DNA of 8,307 bases from contig JACQXL010000136.1 in the NCBI GenBank assembly GCA_016208805.1, forward strand, positions 1-8,307, written 5' to 3'. Source of the DNA: Planctomycetota bacterium. Its GTDB lineage: Bacteria; Planctomycetota; MHYJ01; JACQXL01. Both the position numbers and the translations under genes were made by a program. This document shows positions 1 to 6,232 of this stretch, in pieces. Under the pieces are notes generated by a model, which saw only the letters and a list, made by a program, of their open reading frames with translations, made no database searches and had not been told where the DNA came from. Position 1 is the first letter of the stretch, and each line of letters starts with the position of its first letter.

Positions 1-1
1 G

Positions 2-646
2 GCCGTGACCAAGGCGTTAAAGAGCGCCTGGGAATGCGGCGAGCAGATTATCCACCGCGATATCAAGCCGTCCAACATTATGTTAGCCTTCCCGCCCCAG
101 GTGCTGGCCTCCGGCAAACTGGTGATGAAAGAGGCCCGCATCAAGGTGATGGATTTCGGACTGGCCCGGCTGGCCCAGCGGACCGAGGACGCCGGACTGA
201 CCACGGAAGGGATGATAGTCGGCACGCCCAGATACATCTCGCCCGAGCAGGCGCTGGGCAAACCGGTTGATATCCGTTCCGATATCTATTCGCTGGGCAT
301 CGTCCTGTATGAGTTGACCACCGGCAAACTGTCCTTTGAGAGCGACAGCGCAATGGGCTACGTCCAGCAACGCATCTCGGCGATTGCGCCGCTACCCCGG
401 CTGATTAACCCGCAGATTACGTCGGAACTGGAAACAGTGATACTGAAATGTATCCACAAATCACCGGAAGAACGTTACCGGACGCCGTCAGAATTGATGG
501 AAGATTTGGAGTCATTACGGCTTAAGCGCCAGCCGCAACATTCCAAATCGGAGATCCCGACACGGGTGTCGGGACGCAAATGGCTTTTATTACTGCTGAT
601 GCTTGCCGTATTCGGTCTGGCCGGTGCGATTACCTTATCCCTTTGA
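2..646 (+). CDS. Membrane-anchored Ser/Thr protein kinase, 5'-truncated by the window
   Basis: The C-terminal half of a Hanks-type (PknB-like) kinase that phosphorylates Ser/Thr on proteins. The frame is open from the window edge, so the true start and the ATP-binding lobe lie upstream; the GTG at 5 is not a credible start. Counting from that GTG, the catalytic loop HRDIKPSN is at residues 17-24 (D19 base, N24 metal ligand), DFG at 50-52, the activation segment ends GTPRYISPE at 73-81, and the helix-F aspartate is in DIRSDIYSLG (89-98). The lobe ends near residue 172. A charged linker and one transmembrane helix (about 193-213, W-LLLLLML-A) follow, so the kinase domain is predicted to be cytoplasmic. 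The frame ends in TGA two residues or so after the helix, at CTT-TGA; a +1 shift would add 70 residues. The linker codons at 555-574 form a perfect palindrome. Kinase identity is secure; whether the short form is the real product is not. Confidence 0.93.
   Translation, partial: AVTKALKSAWECGEQIIHRDIKPSNIMLAFPPQVLASGKLVMKEARIKVMDFGLARLAQRTEDAGLTTEGMIVGTPRYISPEQALGKPVDIRSDIYSLGIVLYELTTGKLSFESDSAMGYVQQRISAIAPLPRLINPQITSELETVILKCIHKSPEERYRTPSELMEDLESLRLKRQPQHSKSEIPTRVSGRKWLLLLLMLAVFGLAGAITLSL
555..574 (+). repeat. Palindrome inside the kinase coding sequence
   Basis: Arms TCCCGACAC (555-563) and GTGTCGGGA (566-574) are perfect reverse complements with a 2-nt centre. It encodes part of IPTRVSGR in the linker before the transmembrane helix. 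The same two 9-nt arms recur with a TTC centre at 6158-6178, in the leader of the other kinase gene. Confidence 0.75.
641..646 (+). other. Candidate +1 frameshift site CTT-TGA
   Basis: The last kinase codons are TCC-CTT-TGA. Slipping one base on CTT gives CTT-(T)-GAT and enters the 645-857 frame as Leu-Asp. CUU-UGA is the same shift hexamer used by the RF2 gene prfB (established knowledge). The Shine-Dalgarno-like stimulator that prfB carries just upstream is absent here, which weakens the case; a plain frameshift mutation is the main alternative. Confidence 0.4.
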
Positions 647-857
647 TTACGGCGTTCAGGTAAAGGTCTTTATCCAGAACCTGAGCGACCAGCCGCAGAC
701 GCGCGACCTGAAAGTGGAACTGGACTGGAAAGCCAGGACCTACTTCAAGACACGAACCATCACCCTGTCGCCGCGCAGTTCGGATACATTCGCCGTGGAC
801 TTTTACGAACCCACGGCCGGCGAGGAGTATTATACCTATAAGGTGCTGGTGCGGTAG
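645..857 (+). CDS. Out-of-frame C-terminal tail of the kinase (beta-rich, probably extracytoplasmic)
   Basis: Seventy codons (645-854) plus TAG, in the +1 frame relative to the kinase, continuing directly where the kinase frame stops. The translation starts DYGVQVKVFIQNLSDQPQTR and ends KVLVR. It alternates hydrophobic and polar residues with an N-x-S-D turn, as in Ig-like or CARDB-type beta-sandwich domains; that family label is a guess from pattern only. No ribosome binding site or good start precedes it: the ATG at 603 lies inside the kinase transmembrane codons. It therefore looks like the external domain of the same protein, joined by programmed +1 frameshifting, or split by a recent mutation, deletion or sequencing error. 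A second, degraded copy of its last 23 codons lies at 1411-1482. Confidence 0.6.
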   Translation, partial: DYGVQVKVFIQNLSDQPQTRDLKVELDWKARTYFKTRTITLSPRSSDTFAVDFYEPTAGEEYYTYKVLVR

Positions 858-926
858 TGATTAGTGGTTAGTGATTAGGTGTTAGTGCCCCTACGGGACC
901 TACGGCCCACTAACACCTATTCACTA
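801..926 (+). repeat. 126-bp direct repeat, copy A
   Basis: Matches 1426-1551 at a constant offset of 625 bp, with 5 mismatches in 126. It contains the last 18 codons and TAG of the kinase tail (801-857), the heptamer array and the hairpin. Similarity falls sharply upstream of 801 and stops after 926. Confidence 0.95.
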
Positions 927-940
927 TTCCCTATCCACTA
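855..940 (+). terminator. Long hairpin beginning at the tail's stop codon
   Basis: The arms 855-887 and 908-940 pair over 33 positions with 6 mismatches; the inner 19 pairs (869-887 with 908-926) have one mismatch. The loop CCCCTACGGGACCTACGGC can itself fold (CCC-TA-CGGG). A T-rich run (TTAATTTATTT, 941-951) follows, so it may act as an intrinsic terminator, though it could equally be a palindromic repeat element. The left arm is an array of about 4.7 copies of a TAGTGAT-like heptamer whose first TAG is the stop codon. Confidence 0.6.
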
Positions 941-964
941 TTAATTTATTTACCATCATTTCTC

Positions 965-992
965 TTGACAAGTTAATATTTAGTGCTATGGT
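965..992 (+). promoter_or_regulatory. Putative sigma70-type promoter of the retropepsin gene
   Basis: TTGACA (965-970), a 16-nt spacer and TATGGT (987-992). It lies between repeat copy A and the protease gene, so the gene has its own promoter and a leader of roughly 45 nt. Confidence 0.5.
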
Positions 993-1028
993 TTAGGATA
1001 TTGGCCAGCCGGACAGTCCCTACGGCTG

Positions 1029-1034
1029 AAGGAG
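1029..1034 (+). promoter_or_regulatory. Strong Shine-Dalgarno site of the retropepsin gene
   Basis: AAGGAG, 9 nt before the ATG at 1044. It fixes the start and stands out because the other genes in the window with visible starts have no comparable site. Confidence 0.75.
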
Positions 1035-1043
1035 ATTAAAATC

Positions 1044-1394
1044 ATGGGTGTTACTTATATTACAGGTCAGGTGAAAGGACCATCTGGTAAACAAGAAAGT
1101 GTAAAGTTTCTTATAGACAGTGGCGCAACCTACTCACTTCTACCCAAAGCGGTCTGGGAAGCAATTGGATTGATGCCTAAACGAAAAATGTCGTTCACAC
1201 TGGCTGATGGTACCACAGTTGAAAGGGCAGTTGCGGAGGTATTTATTACCATCCCCCAGGGAGAAACTCATACGCCGGTGATTTTGGGCGAAGAAGGTGA
1301 TGAAGCTTTGTTAGGTGTAGTAACCCTGGAAATTCTCGGACTCGTATTAAATCCTTTCAATCGGACGCTACATCCTATGCGCCTGTTGCTGTAA
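1044..1394 (+). CDS. Retropepsin-like clan AA aspartic protease
   Basis: A complete 116-residue protein of the small single-domain retropepsin-like type, which acts as a homodimer with one catalytic Asp per subunit (family knowledge). The catalytic motif is FLIDSGATYSLLP, with D25-S-G-A at residues 25-28. A central LADGTTVERAVAEVFITIP hairpin could form the flap region, and the C-terminal LLGVVTLEILGLVLNP matches the conserved hydrophobic-hydrophobic-Gly motif that ends such domains. There is no signal peptide or membrane segment, so it is probably cytoplasmic. The length fits the bacterial and archaeal 'clan AA aspartic protease' families. The ATG is supported by AAGGAG at 9 nt. The gene lies between two copies of a 126-bp direct repeat, has its own promoter, looks more AT-rich than the kinases and ends 31 bp before copy B. 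Substrate unknown. Confidence 0.85.
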   Translation: MGVTYITGQVKGPSGKQESVKFLIDSGATYSLLPKAVWEAIGLMPKRKMSFTLADGTTVERAVAEVFITIPQGETHTPVILGEEGDEALLGVVTLEILGLVLNPFNRTLHPMRLLL

Positions 1395-1410
1395 ATATTT
1401 CCTGTGTAAC

Positions 1411-1482
1411 ACGTTCACGATAGAATTCTACGAACCCACGGCCGGCGAGGAGTATTATACCAATAAGGTACTGGTGCGGTAG
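1411..1482 (+). pseudogene. Remnant 3' end of a kinase-tail paralogue
   Basis: Twenty-three codons plus TAG read TFTIEFYEPTAGEEYYTNKV then LVR, against TFAVDFYEPTAGEEYYTYKV then LVR at 786-857. No start, ribosome site or upstream domain remains; similarity fades before 1411, and the protease gene's stop is at 1394. The first five codons differ mostly by synonymous or conservative changes (V/I, D/E), suggesting a diverged paralogue's end rather than a fresh copy. Confidence 0.7.
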
Positions 1483-1551
1483 TGATTAGTGGTTAGTGAT
1501 TAGGTGTTAGCGCCCCTACGGGACCTACGGCCCACTAACACCTAATCACTA
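1426..1551 (+). repeat. 126-bp direct repeat, copy B
   Basis: The second copy of 801-926 (5 mismatches). It includes the remnant's TAG at 1480-1482, the heptamer array (1480-1512) and a hairpin whose inner arms 1494-1512 and 1533-1551 pair with one mismatch near the loop. The outer 14 bp of the stem present in copy A (927-940) are missing here. Confidence 0.95.
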
Positions 1552-1565
1552 CTGGTGAGGGGCAA

Positions 1566-1596
1566 GCCTGTCTGACCGGTAGCCAGTCGGGCAGGC
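1566..1596 (+). repeat. Hairpin of the GCCTGTCTGAC / GTCGGGCAGGC type
   Basis: Arms 1566-1579 and 1583-1596 pair around TAG with G-U wobbles and one C-A mismatch. The flanks GAGGGGC and GCCTCTC can extend the stem. Related arms (CCTGTCTGCC, GGCGGGCAGG) recur at about 2653-2706, so it is one member of a dispersed palindrome family. Nothing suggests a gene here. Confidence 0.6.
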
Positions 1597-1693
1597 AACG
1601 CCTCTCCGCCGTCCGATTACCCGCTCTTAAGGCATTACCGCAAGTTATCCCGATGAACATATCGTGATAATCTGGTAATCTGGGGACACAGAG

Positions 1694-1909
1694 GAATGGC
1701 ACATACTTAAGGGGTAAACATCCCCTTATTGTCATTCTGAGCAAAGCGAATCCCGATGAAATATCGGGACAAGCACAAATAGAGACCCTTCGCGGAGTTT
1801 ATCCTGAGGCGGCGGAGATTCTTCGGTCTGGCGCCGTTGTCGCCATCCCTCAGAATGACAATCGCCGAAGGGCTCAGGGTGACATTTTGGGCTTAAGTAT
1901 GTGCCATTC
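1694..1909. mobile_element. MITE-like inverted-repeat element, 216 bp
   Basis: The ends are perfect 18-bp inverted repeats: 1694-1711 (GAATGGCACATACTTAAG) and 1892-1909. Inside is a second pair of 14-bp inverted repeats (1728-1741 and 1849-1862, ATTGTCATTCTGAG type), with a further variant CTCAGGGTGACA at 1873-1884. A palindrome TCCCGAT-GAAAT-ATCGGGA sits at 1751-1769. There is no transposase and no open frame, so it would be non-autonomous. I see no clear target-site duplication. It could also be two nested short palindromic repeats. Confidence 0.6.
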
Positions 1910-2429
1910 GGGACTCTTCACTACCATTAACCCTGCAGGTCAGGGATAAACATAGATTGGTATTCGGGTATATCGCCTCCGATGCACGGGTAGCCGCAGG
2001 TTACCCTGTGGGTATGCAGTGAGTATCGCACGTCTATATACCATACGGTATTTTAGTGGGTAATAGCCTGGACGGACGATAACACACCCCTAAATCCCCT
2101 CTTGCGGAGCGAGGCTGTCCTGACTGGATGCGCTAAATGGTTCGTTATCTCATCATAAATGACCTGACTCCCACTACAGGGTGTACCTATCACCCACCAA
2201 CCCTCATCTCACCGGATATTAACACCGGACATAGCCGATAATACCACCTGACCCGGCCTATATTATCCCTGCCGATACACCATATTATGCCCTGACATCC
2301 AATCTATTATCCGGTATGGCATAGGGTGTTATCCTGTAACCGGCAGGGTATTAGCCCTGTTCTATAACCATAATACCCGTAGTGAGTTAGGGTAATATGA
2401 CTGCTGATAGGGGCTGATACAGGTCGCCA

Positions 2430-2458
2430 CCCACCCCCCTACCCCCCGTCCCCCCCCC
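2430..2458 (-). other. G-quadruplex motif on the minus strand
   Basis: The plus strand has C runs of 3, 6, 6 and 9 separated by 1, 2 and 2 bases. The minus strand therefore reads G9-N2-G6-N2-G6-N-G3, a very strong intramolecular G-quadruplex pattern (and i-motif on the plus strand). Confidence 0.75.
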
Positions 2459-2652
2459 TACCAACCCTATACCACCCACATATCACCCCGCTACTACCAC
2501 CATACCAACACCCGACCCACCCCATATCAGACACCAAGATTGAGGATACTACCCTGTGAGTAAGCCAATAACACCCCTGCTGGCTGAGGATATAGTGGCA
2601 TACCTACACCCTACCCCATCTGTGCCTAATACCCATAAATCCCCCTGTGCCG

Positions 2653-2706
2653 ACCTGTCTGCCGTCCCGTTCCGGACGGGACAGGCAGGGGCTTCGGCGG
2701 GCAGGT
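2653..2706. repeat. Nested palindromes
   Basis: An inner perfect stem GTCCCGT-TCCGG-ACGGGAC spans 2664-2682. Outer arms ACCTGTCTGCC and GGCGGGCAGGT pair with wobbles. The inner stem belongs to the TCCCG/CGGGA palindrome type at 555, 1751 and 6154; the outer arms resemble those at 1566-1596. Confidence 0.65.
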
Positions 2707-2744
2707 AGGGGTGAGTTTAGTCTATTCCCTCCGACACACCCCTA

Positions 2745-2790
2745 CCCCTCTCAAGAGGGGAATTCCCACCCCCGACCCGCTTCAGGCGGG
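2745..2790. repeat. Two small hairpins in tandem
   Basis: CCCCTC-TCAA-GAGGGG (2745-2760) and CCCGC-TTCAG-GCGGG (2776-2790). The leading word ACACACCCCTA also occurs near 2082 before a CCCCTCTTG, so a partial copy of the same repeat lies there. Confidence 0.55.
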
Positions 2791-2859
2791 CATCTCTGGG
2801 TGCCTATGCATCCGTGTTTCTATACCCCTATTCCATACTCTGGGTAGTTACTCTTTTAC

Positions 2860-2918
2860 GGTTCGTTACCTCATTTATAGTGAGCAGGCGAACTACCATA
2901 AATAGTGAGGGACGAACT
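2860..2918. repeat. Imperfect inverted repeat around GTTCGT...ACGAAC
   Basis: GGTTCGTTACCTCATTTATAG (2860-2880) pairs imperfectly with 2897-2918 (rc GTTCGTCCCTCACTATTTAT). TAGTGAG followed by CGAACT also repeats directly within it. No gene is supported here. Confidence 0.45.
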
Positions 2919-3053
2919 TACTAATCCCCTATTAGTGGCATTGGTAGTAGATGGCGGGCGGGAGTAGTTTAAGAGGTATGAGAGGGTTAGTTAGAAGGAT
3001 ATAGGGTGTATATACCTATGACAGGGAACGGTTAGAGCGCCGTCCTACCCGAA

Positions 3054-6000
3054 TTATTTAGATGAGTTTCGTTTCCAGTTGGCCAGGTTGGTCTTTAACT
3101 GTGCGGCCAGGGCCGAATCCGGCTCCAGTTTGAGCGCCGTTTCGGCATCGGCAATGGCGGATTTGATGTCGTTTTGCCGGGCATAGAGCAGTGCCCGGTT
3201 GTGATATACGTTCGGTCTGGTGGGTTCAAGCGCTATCGCCTTTGAGTAATCCTTGATGGCGCGGTCAATCTCGCCTTGCTCGGCATAAACCCCGGCCCGG
3301 TAGAAGTAGGCATCAGCATCTTTGGGGTTTAACGTGATTGCCTGACTGTAGTTGCTGATGGCGCGTTCGTAATCCTTTTTAGCATAATAAATAATGCCGC
3401 GGCTAATGTACGCCCTTTCATCATCCGGCCGGAGTTTTATGGCCTGGTTGTAATCCGAAAGCGCCTGGTCATACTCGTCTAACTGATAATAGACTATACC
3501 GCGATTTAGATAAACAGTGCTGAGGTCCATCCCCCGGGTGTAGAGCGCCCATTGGTCAGGCGCAAGTTGAATCACTTTAGTGTAGTCGGCGATGGCCGGC
3601 CGGTAATTCTTAATGGAGCGATAGGCCTCGCCCCGCTGATAATATGCCCAGAAAGTGTTCGGCTCAAGTTCTATGATTTTCGTATAATCGGCAATGGCGT
3701 TTTGATGCTCGCCCCTGTGAGAGTAGAGCCAGACCCGTTTGTCGTATACTTCAATATTTTTCGGGTCTAATTCCAATGCCCGCTGATATTCGGCCAGCGC
3801 CCTTTTATAATTGCCGGTTTTCCCGTAGACGGAACCCCGGCCGGAGTATGCCTCGGCTAATTCCGGGTTAAGTTCAATGGCCCGGTTATAATCGGTCATT
3901 GCTTGGGCGTATTGCATTTTAGAGGAATACGCATCGCCGCGGGCGCAGTAGTAATAGCCCTCAGACGGCTTTATTTCTATGGCTTTGTTGAAATCGGCAT
4001 CGAAAAAGGCCACGCCGCGGCCGACGTAATTCCTGAAATCGGTCGGGTTTAATTCTATGGCCCGGTTGAAATCGGCTAAGGCCTTGAGCGGTTCGTTCTT
4101 TTGGCTATAAACATAACCGAGATTACTATAAGCCACATCGGCACCCGGATTCAACTCTATTGCCTTATTTAGAGCCACCAGGGCATTATCGCATTCTTCC
4201 AGTTTGTAATAAACCCAACCGAGGCCGGAATAGATGTCCCAGCGGTCCGGCTCTAATTCGGCCGCCCGGGCATAATCAGGTAATGCCTGTTTGTGTTGCT
4301 TTTTAATCTGGTAGTCAGTCCCGCGGCGATAGTATGCCCGGAAATCATCCGGACAAATCTCTATCGCCCTGGTATAATTTGCTATCGCCTCGTCATATTT
4401 TTCTTGTATGTCCATGACCATCCCCTTGGCAATATAGGCAATATGGCTTTGGGGGTCGTATTCAACGACTTTCTCAAAATCGCTGATGGCCTTTTCGGAA
4501 TCCGCATAAACAAACAGCCAGCCGCGCTCGTAGTAAGAATAAGCCAGCGTCGGCGTGGCCTCAATGGCCCTGGTAAAATATTCGGCCGCGCCTTTATAAT
4601 CGCCCTTATCCTTATAAACATAACCGATGGCCTGATATGCCTCGCCGAAGGTCGGGTCAATCCTGAGCGCTTCCTGGGCGATGCGGATTGTCTCATCCGG
4701 GTTTGATGCCGCCGCCTTCCGGTCCAGAACGGCCCTGGCCTGCGCCCTGATTTCGGCCTGGCGCTTGATGTCCTGCGCTTCTTTTTCGGCATCCTGTTTG
4801 GAACGGGTCAGACCATCCGACTGCGCCTTAATCTTTTTATCGCACTGCTCGCCTAAAATCTCCATCTCCACATCTGACGGGTCAAGCACGATGGCCTTGT
4901 TGGCCCATTCCAGTGCATCGTTATAATGTTCGGCCTCAAACTCGCTTTGCGCCTCGCGGCGGTATAGCTCTATCTCCTGCTGACGTTGGATAGAAAAGAT
5001 TATCAATCCGATTGTTACAGCCAGCAATACGACGACCGCGGTCAGAACGGAAATGCTGACCATCTTATTCTTTTTCACCCGGCGCCAGGCCTTGGTGGCT
5101 AAGCCGAGCGGCGTGGCCGAGATGGCCTCGCCGTCCAGATAATGGCGTAAATCATTGGCCAATTCGCCGGCGGTCTGATACCGGTTGGCCGGCTCTTTCT
5201 CCAGGCACTTGATACATATCGTTTCTAAATCCTGGTTGATGCTGGCTAAAACCTTCCGGGGCGGGGTCGGGTCGGCATTGACCACGCTATCCAGTATCTC
5301 ATATATCTCGCCGGTCTTAAACGGCGTCTGGCCGGTCAGGGCGTGATAGAGCGTGGCGCCCAGAGAGAATATGTCGCTGCGCGGGCCGATTCTGGCTTTA
5401 TCGCCTTTGGCCTGCTCCGGCGACATATATGAGGGCGTGCCCAGTATCGTCCCGCTCAAGGTCAGCGAATGCCCTACTTTAGCGCTGCTCAACTCCTTGG
5501 CCAGCCCGAAATCGGTCAGATACGTATTGCCGTTTCGGTCTATCAGAATATTGGATGGTTTGATATCGCGGTGGATGATGCCTTCCTGATGGGCGTAATC
5601 AACGGCCAGGGCAATCTGGTAAAACATCTCGGCTGTCCGGCGCGGGGTCAGATGATTATCCTTATCTTTGAGCAAGCCGTCAAGCGATGGGCCTTCAATA
5701 TAGTCCATTGTCAGGTAGTAATACTTTTCAAATACGCCGAAATCATAGACCGTGATGATATTGGGGTGTTTGAGTTTGGCCGTGGCGCGGGCCTCGCGCA
5801 TAAAACGCTGGATGGATTCTTCGTCTTCCAGCACCACAATCTTGACCGCCACCTGGCGGTTGAGGACAGTGTCGTAAGCCAGATAGACCGCGCCCATACC
5901 GCCCTGGCCGAGTTTACGCGCCAGATTATATTTTCCGAAGGGCTTAAGCGCCACCTCATCCCCCGCCATAAGCGGCGGGGTCTCCACCGATTTGAGTTGG

Positions 6001-6131
6001 GACAACCAGGGCTTAACGCCGGGGTGGTCAGCCAGTTGGTCGCGCAGTTGCGCCACCTCCGGGCTGTTCCACCACGCCTTGAAGTGCTCGGCCGATTTGA
6101 ATTCAGGCAGTTTTATGGTCCGGTCTGACAT
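3054..6131 (-). CDS. Receptor-type Ser/Thr protein kinase with C-terminal TPR array
   Basis: A complete 1025-residue protein. A short helical N-terminal region (1-66) precedes a full Hanks-type kinase domain (about 67-332): Gly loop GQGGMGAVY 75-83, VAVK lysine K97, HRDIKPSN 187-194 (D189), DFG 207-209, GTPSYMSPE 231-239. All catalytic residues are present, so it should be active. A transmembrane helix follows at about 357-380, after basic residues WRRVKKNK that favour a cytoplasmic kinase. Next come a juxtamembrane TPR-like unit (393-419), a charged, possibly coiled stretch (430-470) and about 15 tandem TPRs (about 496-1010) of the AYxxRGxxY...A...DYxKAIELNP type, probably outside the membrane and binding proteins. 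The unit at 698-722 is about 8 residues short, and 859-870 is an insertion of about 11. The ATG at 6129-6131 has no Shine-Dalgarno but a hairpin just upstream. Substrate unknown. Confidence 0.95.
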   Translation of the reverse strand: MSDRTIKLPEFKSAEHFKAWWNSPEVAQLRDQLADHPGVKPWLSQLKSVETPPLMAGDEVALKPFGKYNLARKLGQGGMGAVYLAYDTVLNRQVAVKIVVLEDEESIQRFMREARATAKLKHPNIITVYDFGVFEKYYYLTMDYIEGPSLDGLLKDKDNHLTPRRTAEMFYQIALAVDYAHQEGIIHRDIKPSNILIDRNGNTYLTDFGLAKELSSAKVGHSLTLSGTILGTPSYMSPEQAKGDKARIGPRSDIFSLGATLYHALTGQTPFKTGEIYEILDSVVNADPTPPRKVLASINQDLETICIKCLEKEPANRYQTAGELANDLRHYLDGEAISATPLGLATKAWRRVKKNKMVSISVLTAVVVLLAVTIGLIIFSIQRQQEIELYRREAQSEFEAEHYNDALEWANKAIVLDPSDVEMEILGEQCDKKIKAQSDGLTRSKQDAEKEAQDIKRQAEIRAQARAVLDRKAAASNPDETIRIAQEALRIDPTFGEAYQAIGYVYKDKGDYKGAAEYFTRAIEATPTLAYSYYERGWLFVYADSEKAISDFEKVVEYDPQSHIAYIAKGMVMDIQEKYDEAIANYTRAIEICPDDFRAYYRRGTDYQIKKQHKQALPDYARAAELEPDRWDIYSGLGWVYYKLEECDNALVALNKAIELNPGADVAYSNLGYVYSQKNEPLKALADFNRAIELNPTDFRNYVGRGVAFFDADFNKAIEIKPSEGYYYCARGDAYSSKMQYAQAMTDYNRAIELNPELAEAYSGRGSVYGKTGNYKRALAEYQRALELDPKNIEVYDKRVWLYSHRGEHQNAIADYTKIIELEPNTFWAYYQRGEAYRSIKNYRPAIADYTKVIQLAPDQWALYTRGMDLSTVYLNRGIVYYQLDEYDQALSDYNQAIKLRPDDERAYISRGIIYYAKKDYERAISNYSQAITLNPKDADAYFYRAGVYAEQGEIDRAIKDYSKAIALEPTRPNVYHNRALLYARQNDIKSAIADAETALKLEPDSALAAQLKTNLANWKRNSSK

Positions 6132-6134
6132 AAT

Positions 6135-6201
6135 TATACTTGGGCTGTTAGACCCAGTCCCGACACTTCGTGTCGGGACTGGTGAGTTACAGCCCAGTAT
6201 A
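6135..6201 (-). promoter_or_regulatory. Compound hairpin in the leader of the TPR-kinase gene
   Basis: The core stem CCAGTCCCGACAC (6154-6166) and GTGTCGGGACTGG (6170-6182) is perfect over 13 bp with a TTC loop. Outer arms GGGCTGT (6142-6148) and ACAGCCC (6189-6195) continue through TATACT/AGTATA. On the kinase mRNA the structure ends only a few bases before the ATG, where no Shine-Dalgarno is visible, so it may control translation. The core's 9-nt arms are identical to the palindrome at 555-574, so it may instead be an inserted repeat. Confidence 0.6.
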
Positions 6202-6203
6202 GT

Positions 6204-6219
6204 CGGCCCGTACGGGCCG
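6204..6219. repeat. Perfect 16-bp palindrome CGGCCCGTACGGGCCG
   Basis: Perfectly self-complementary and flanked by ATAGT and ACTAT, which lengthen it with one bulged base. It falls between the predicted kinase promoter and the leader hairpin, so it could be an operator for a dimeric regulator or a second leader hairpin. Confidence 0.6.
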
Positions 6220-6232
6220 CACTATTGCGCAT

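Larger units (their letters stand above)
1910..3053. other. Gene-free, repeat-rich, C-skewed intergenic region
   Basis: Over 1.1 kb between the MITE-like element and the 3' end of the minus-strand kinase, with no frame that looks like protein. From about 2040 to 2930 the plus strand is rich in C and poor in G, with many CCC words; from about 2930 to 3030 the bias reverses to G-rich (GGCGGGCGGGAG, GAGAGGGTTAG). Short imperfect palindromes are frequent, such as CAGGG-TATTAG-CCCTG near 2345 and GGGTAGCC-GCA-GGTTACCC near 1990. GGTTCGTTAYCTCAT occurs twice (2139, 2860). No tRNA, rRNA or known ncRNA is recognised. Confidence 0.6.

Noticed and set aside
5..7. GTG as the start of the first kinase
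   Set aside because: It lies just before the catalytic loop; the ATP-binding lobe must be encoded upstream, and the frame is open to the window edge.
603..644. ATG at 603 as an independent start for the kinase-tail frame
   Set aside because: It lies inside the transmembrane codons of the kinase, has no ribosome site, and the residues MPYSVWPVRLPYPF look like an out-of-frame reading.
855..887. CRISPR-like short repeat array
   Set aside because: The units are 7 bp and contiguous, with no spacers and no cas genes.
1535..1744. 69-codon minus-strand frame
   Set aside because: It translates the GCCTGTCTGAC hairpin and the MITE end; there is no domain, ribosome site or coding-like composition.
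2408..2428. GGGGCTGATACAGGTCGCC resembling the 5' end of tmRNA
   Set aside because: Only the first 9 bases match well; no tag-peptide frame, TPsiC arm or CCA end follows within a proper distance.
2647..2905. Two overlapping plus-strand frames of 64-66 codons
   Set aside because: They are readings of tandem palindromes (Pro, Ser and Gly-rich) in the gene-free block, with no ribosome site or recognisable domain.
4293..4706. 137-codon plus-strand frame
   Set aside because: It is antisense to the TPR region of the kinase, whose protein sequence is clearly real; the same applies to 5469-6128.
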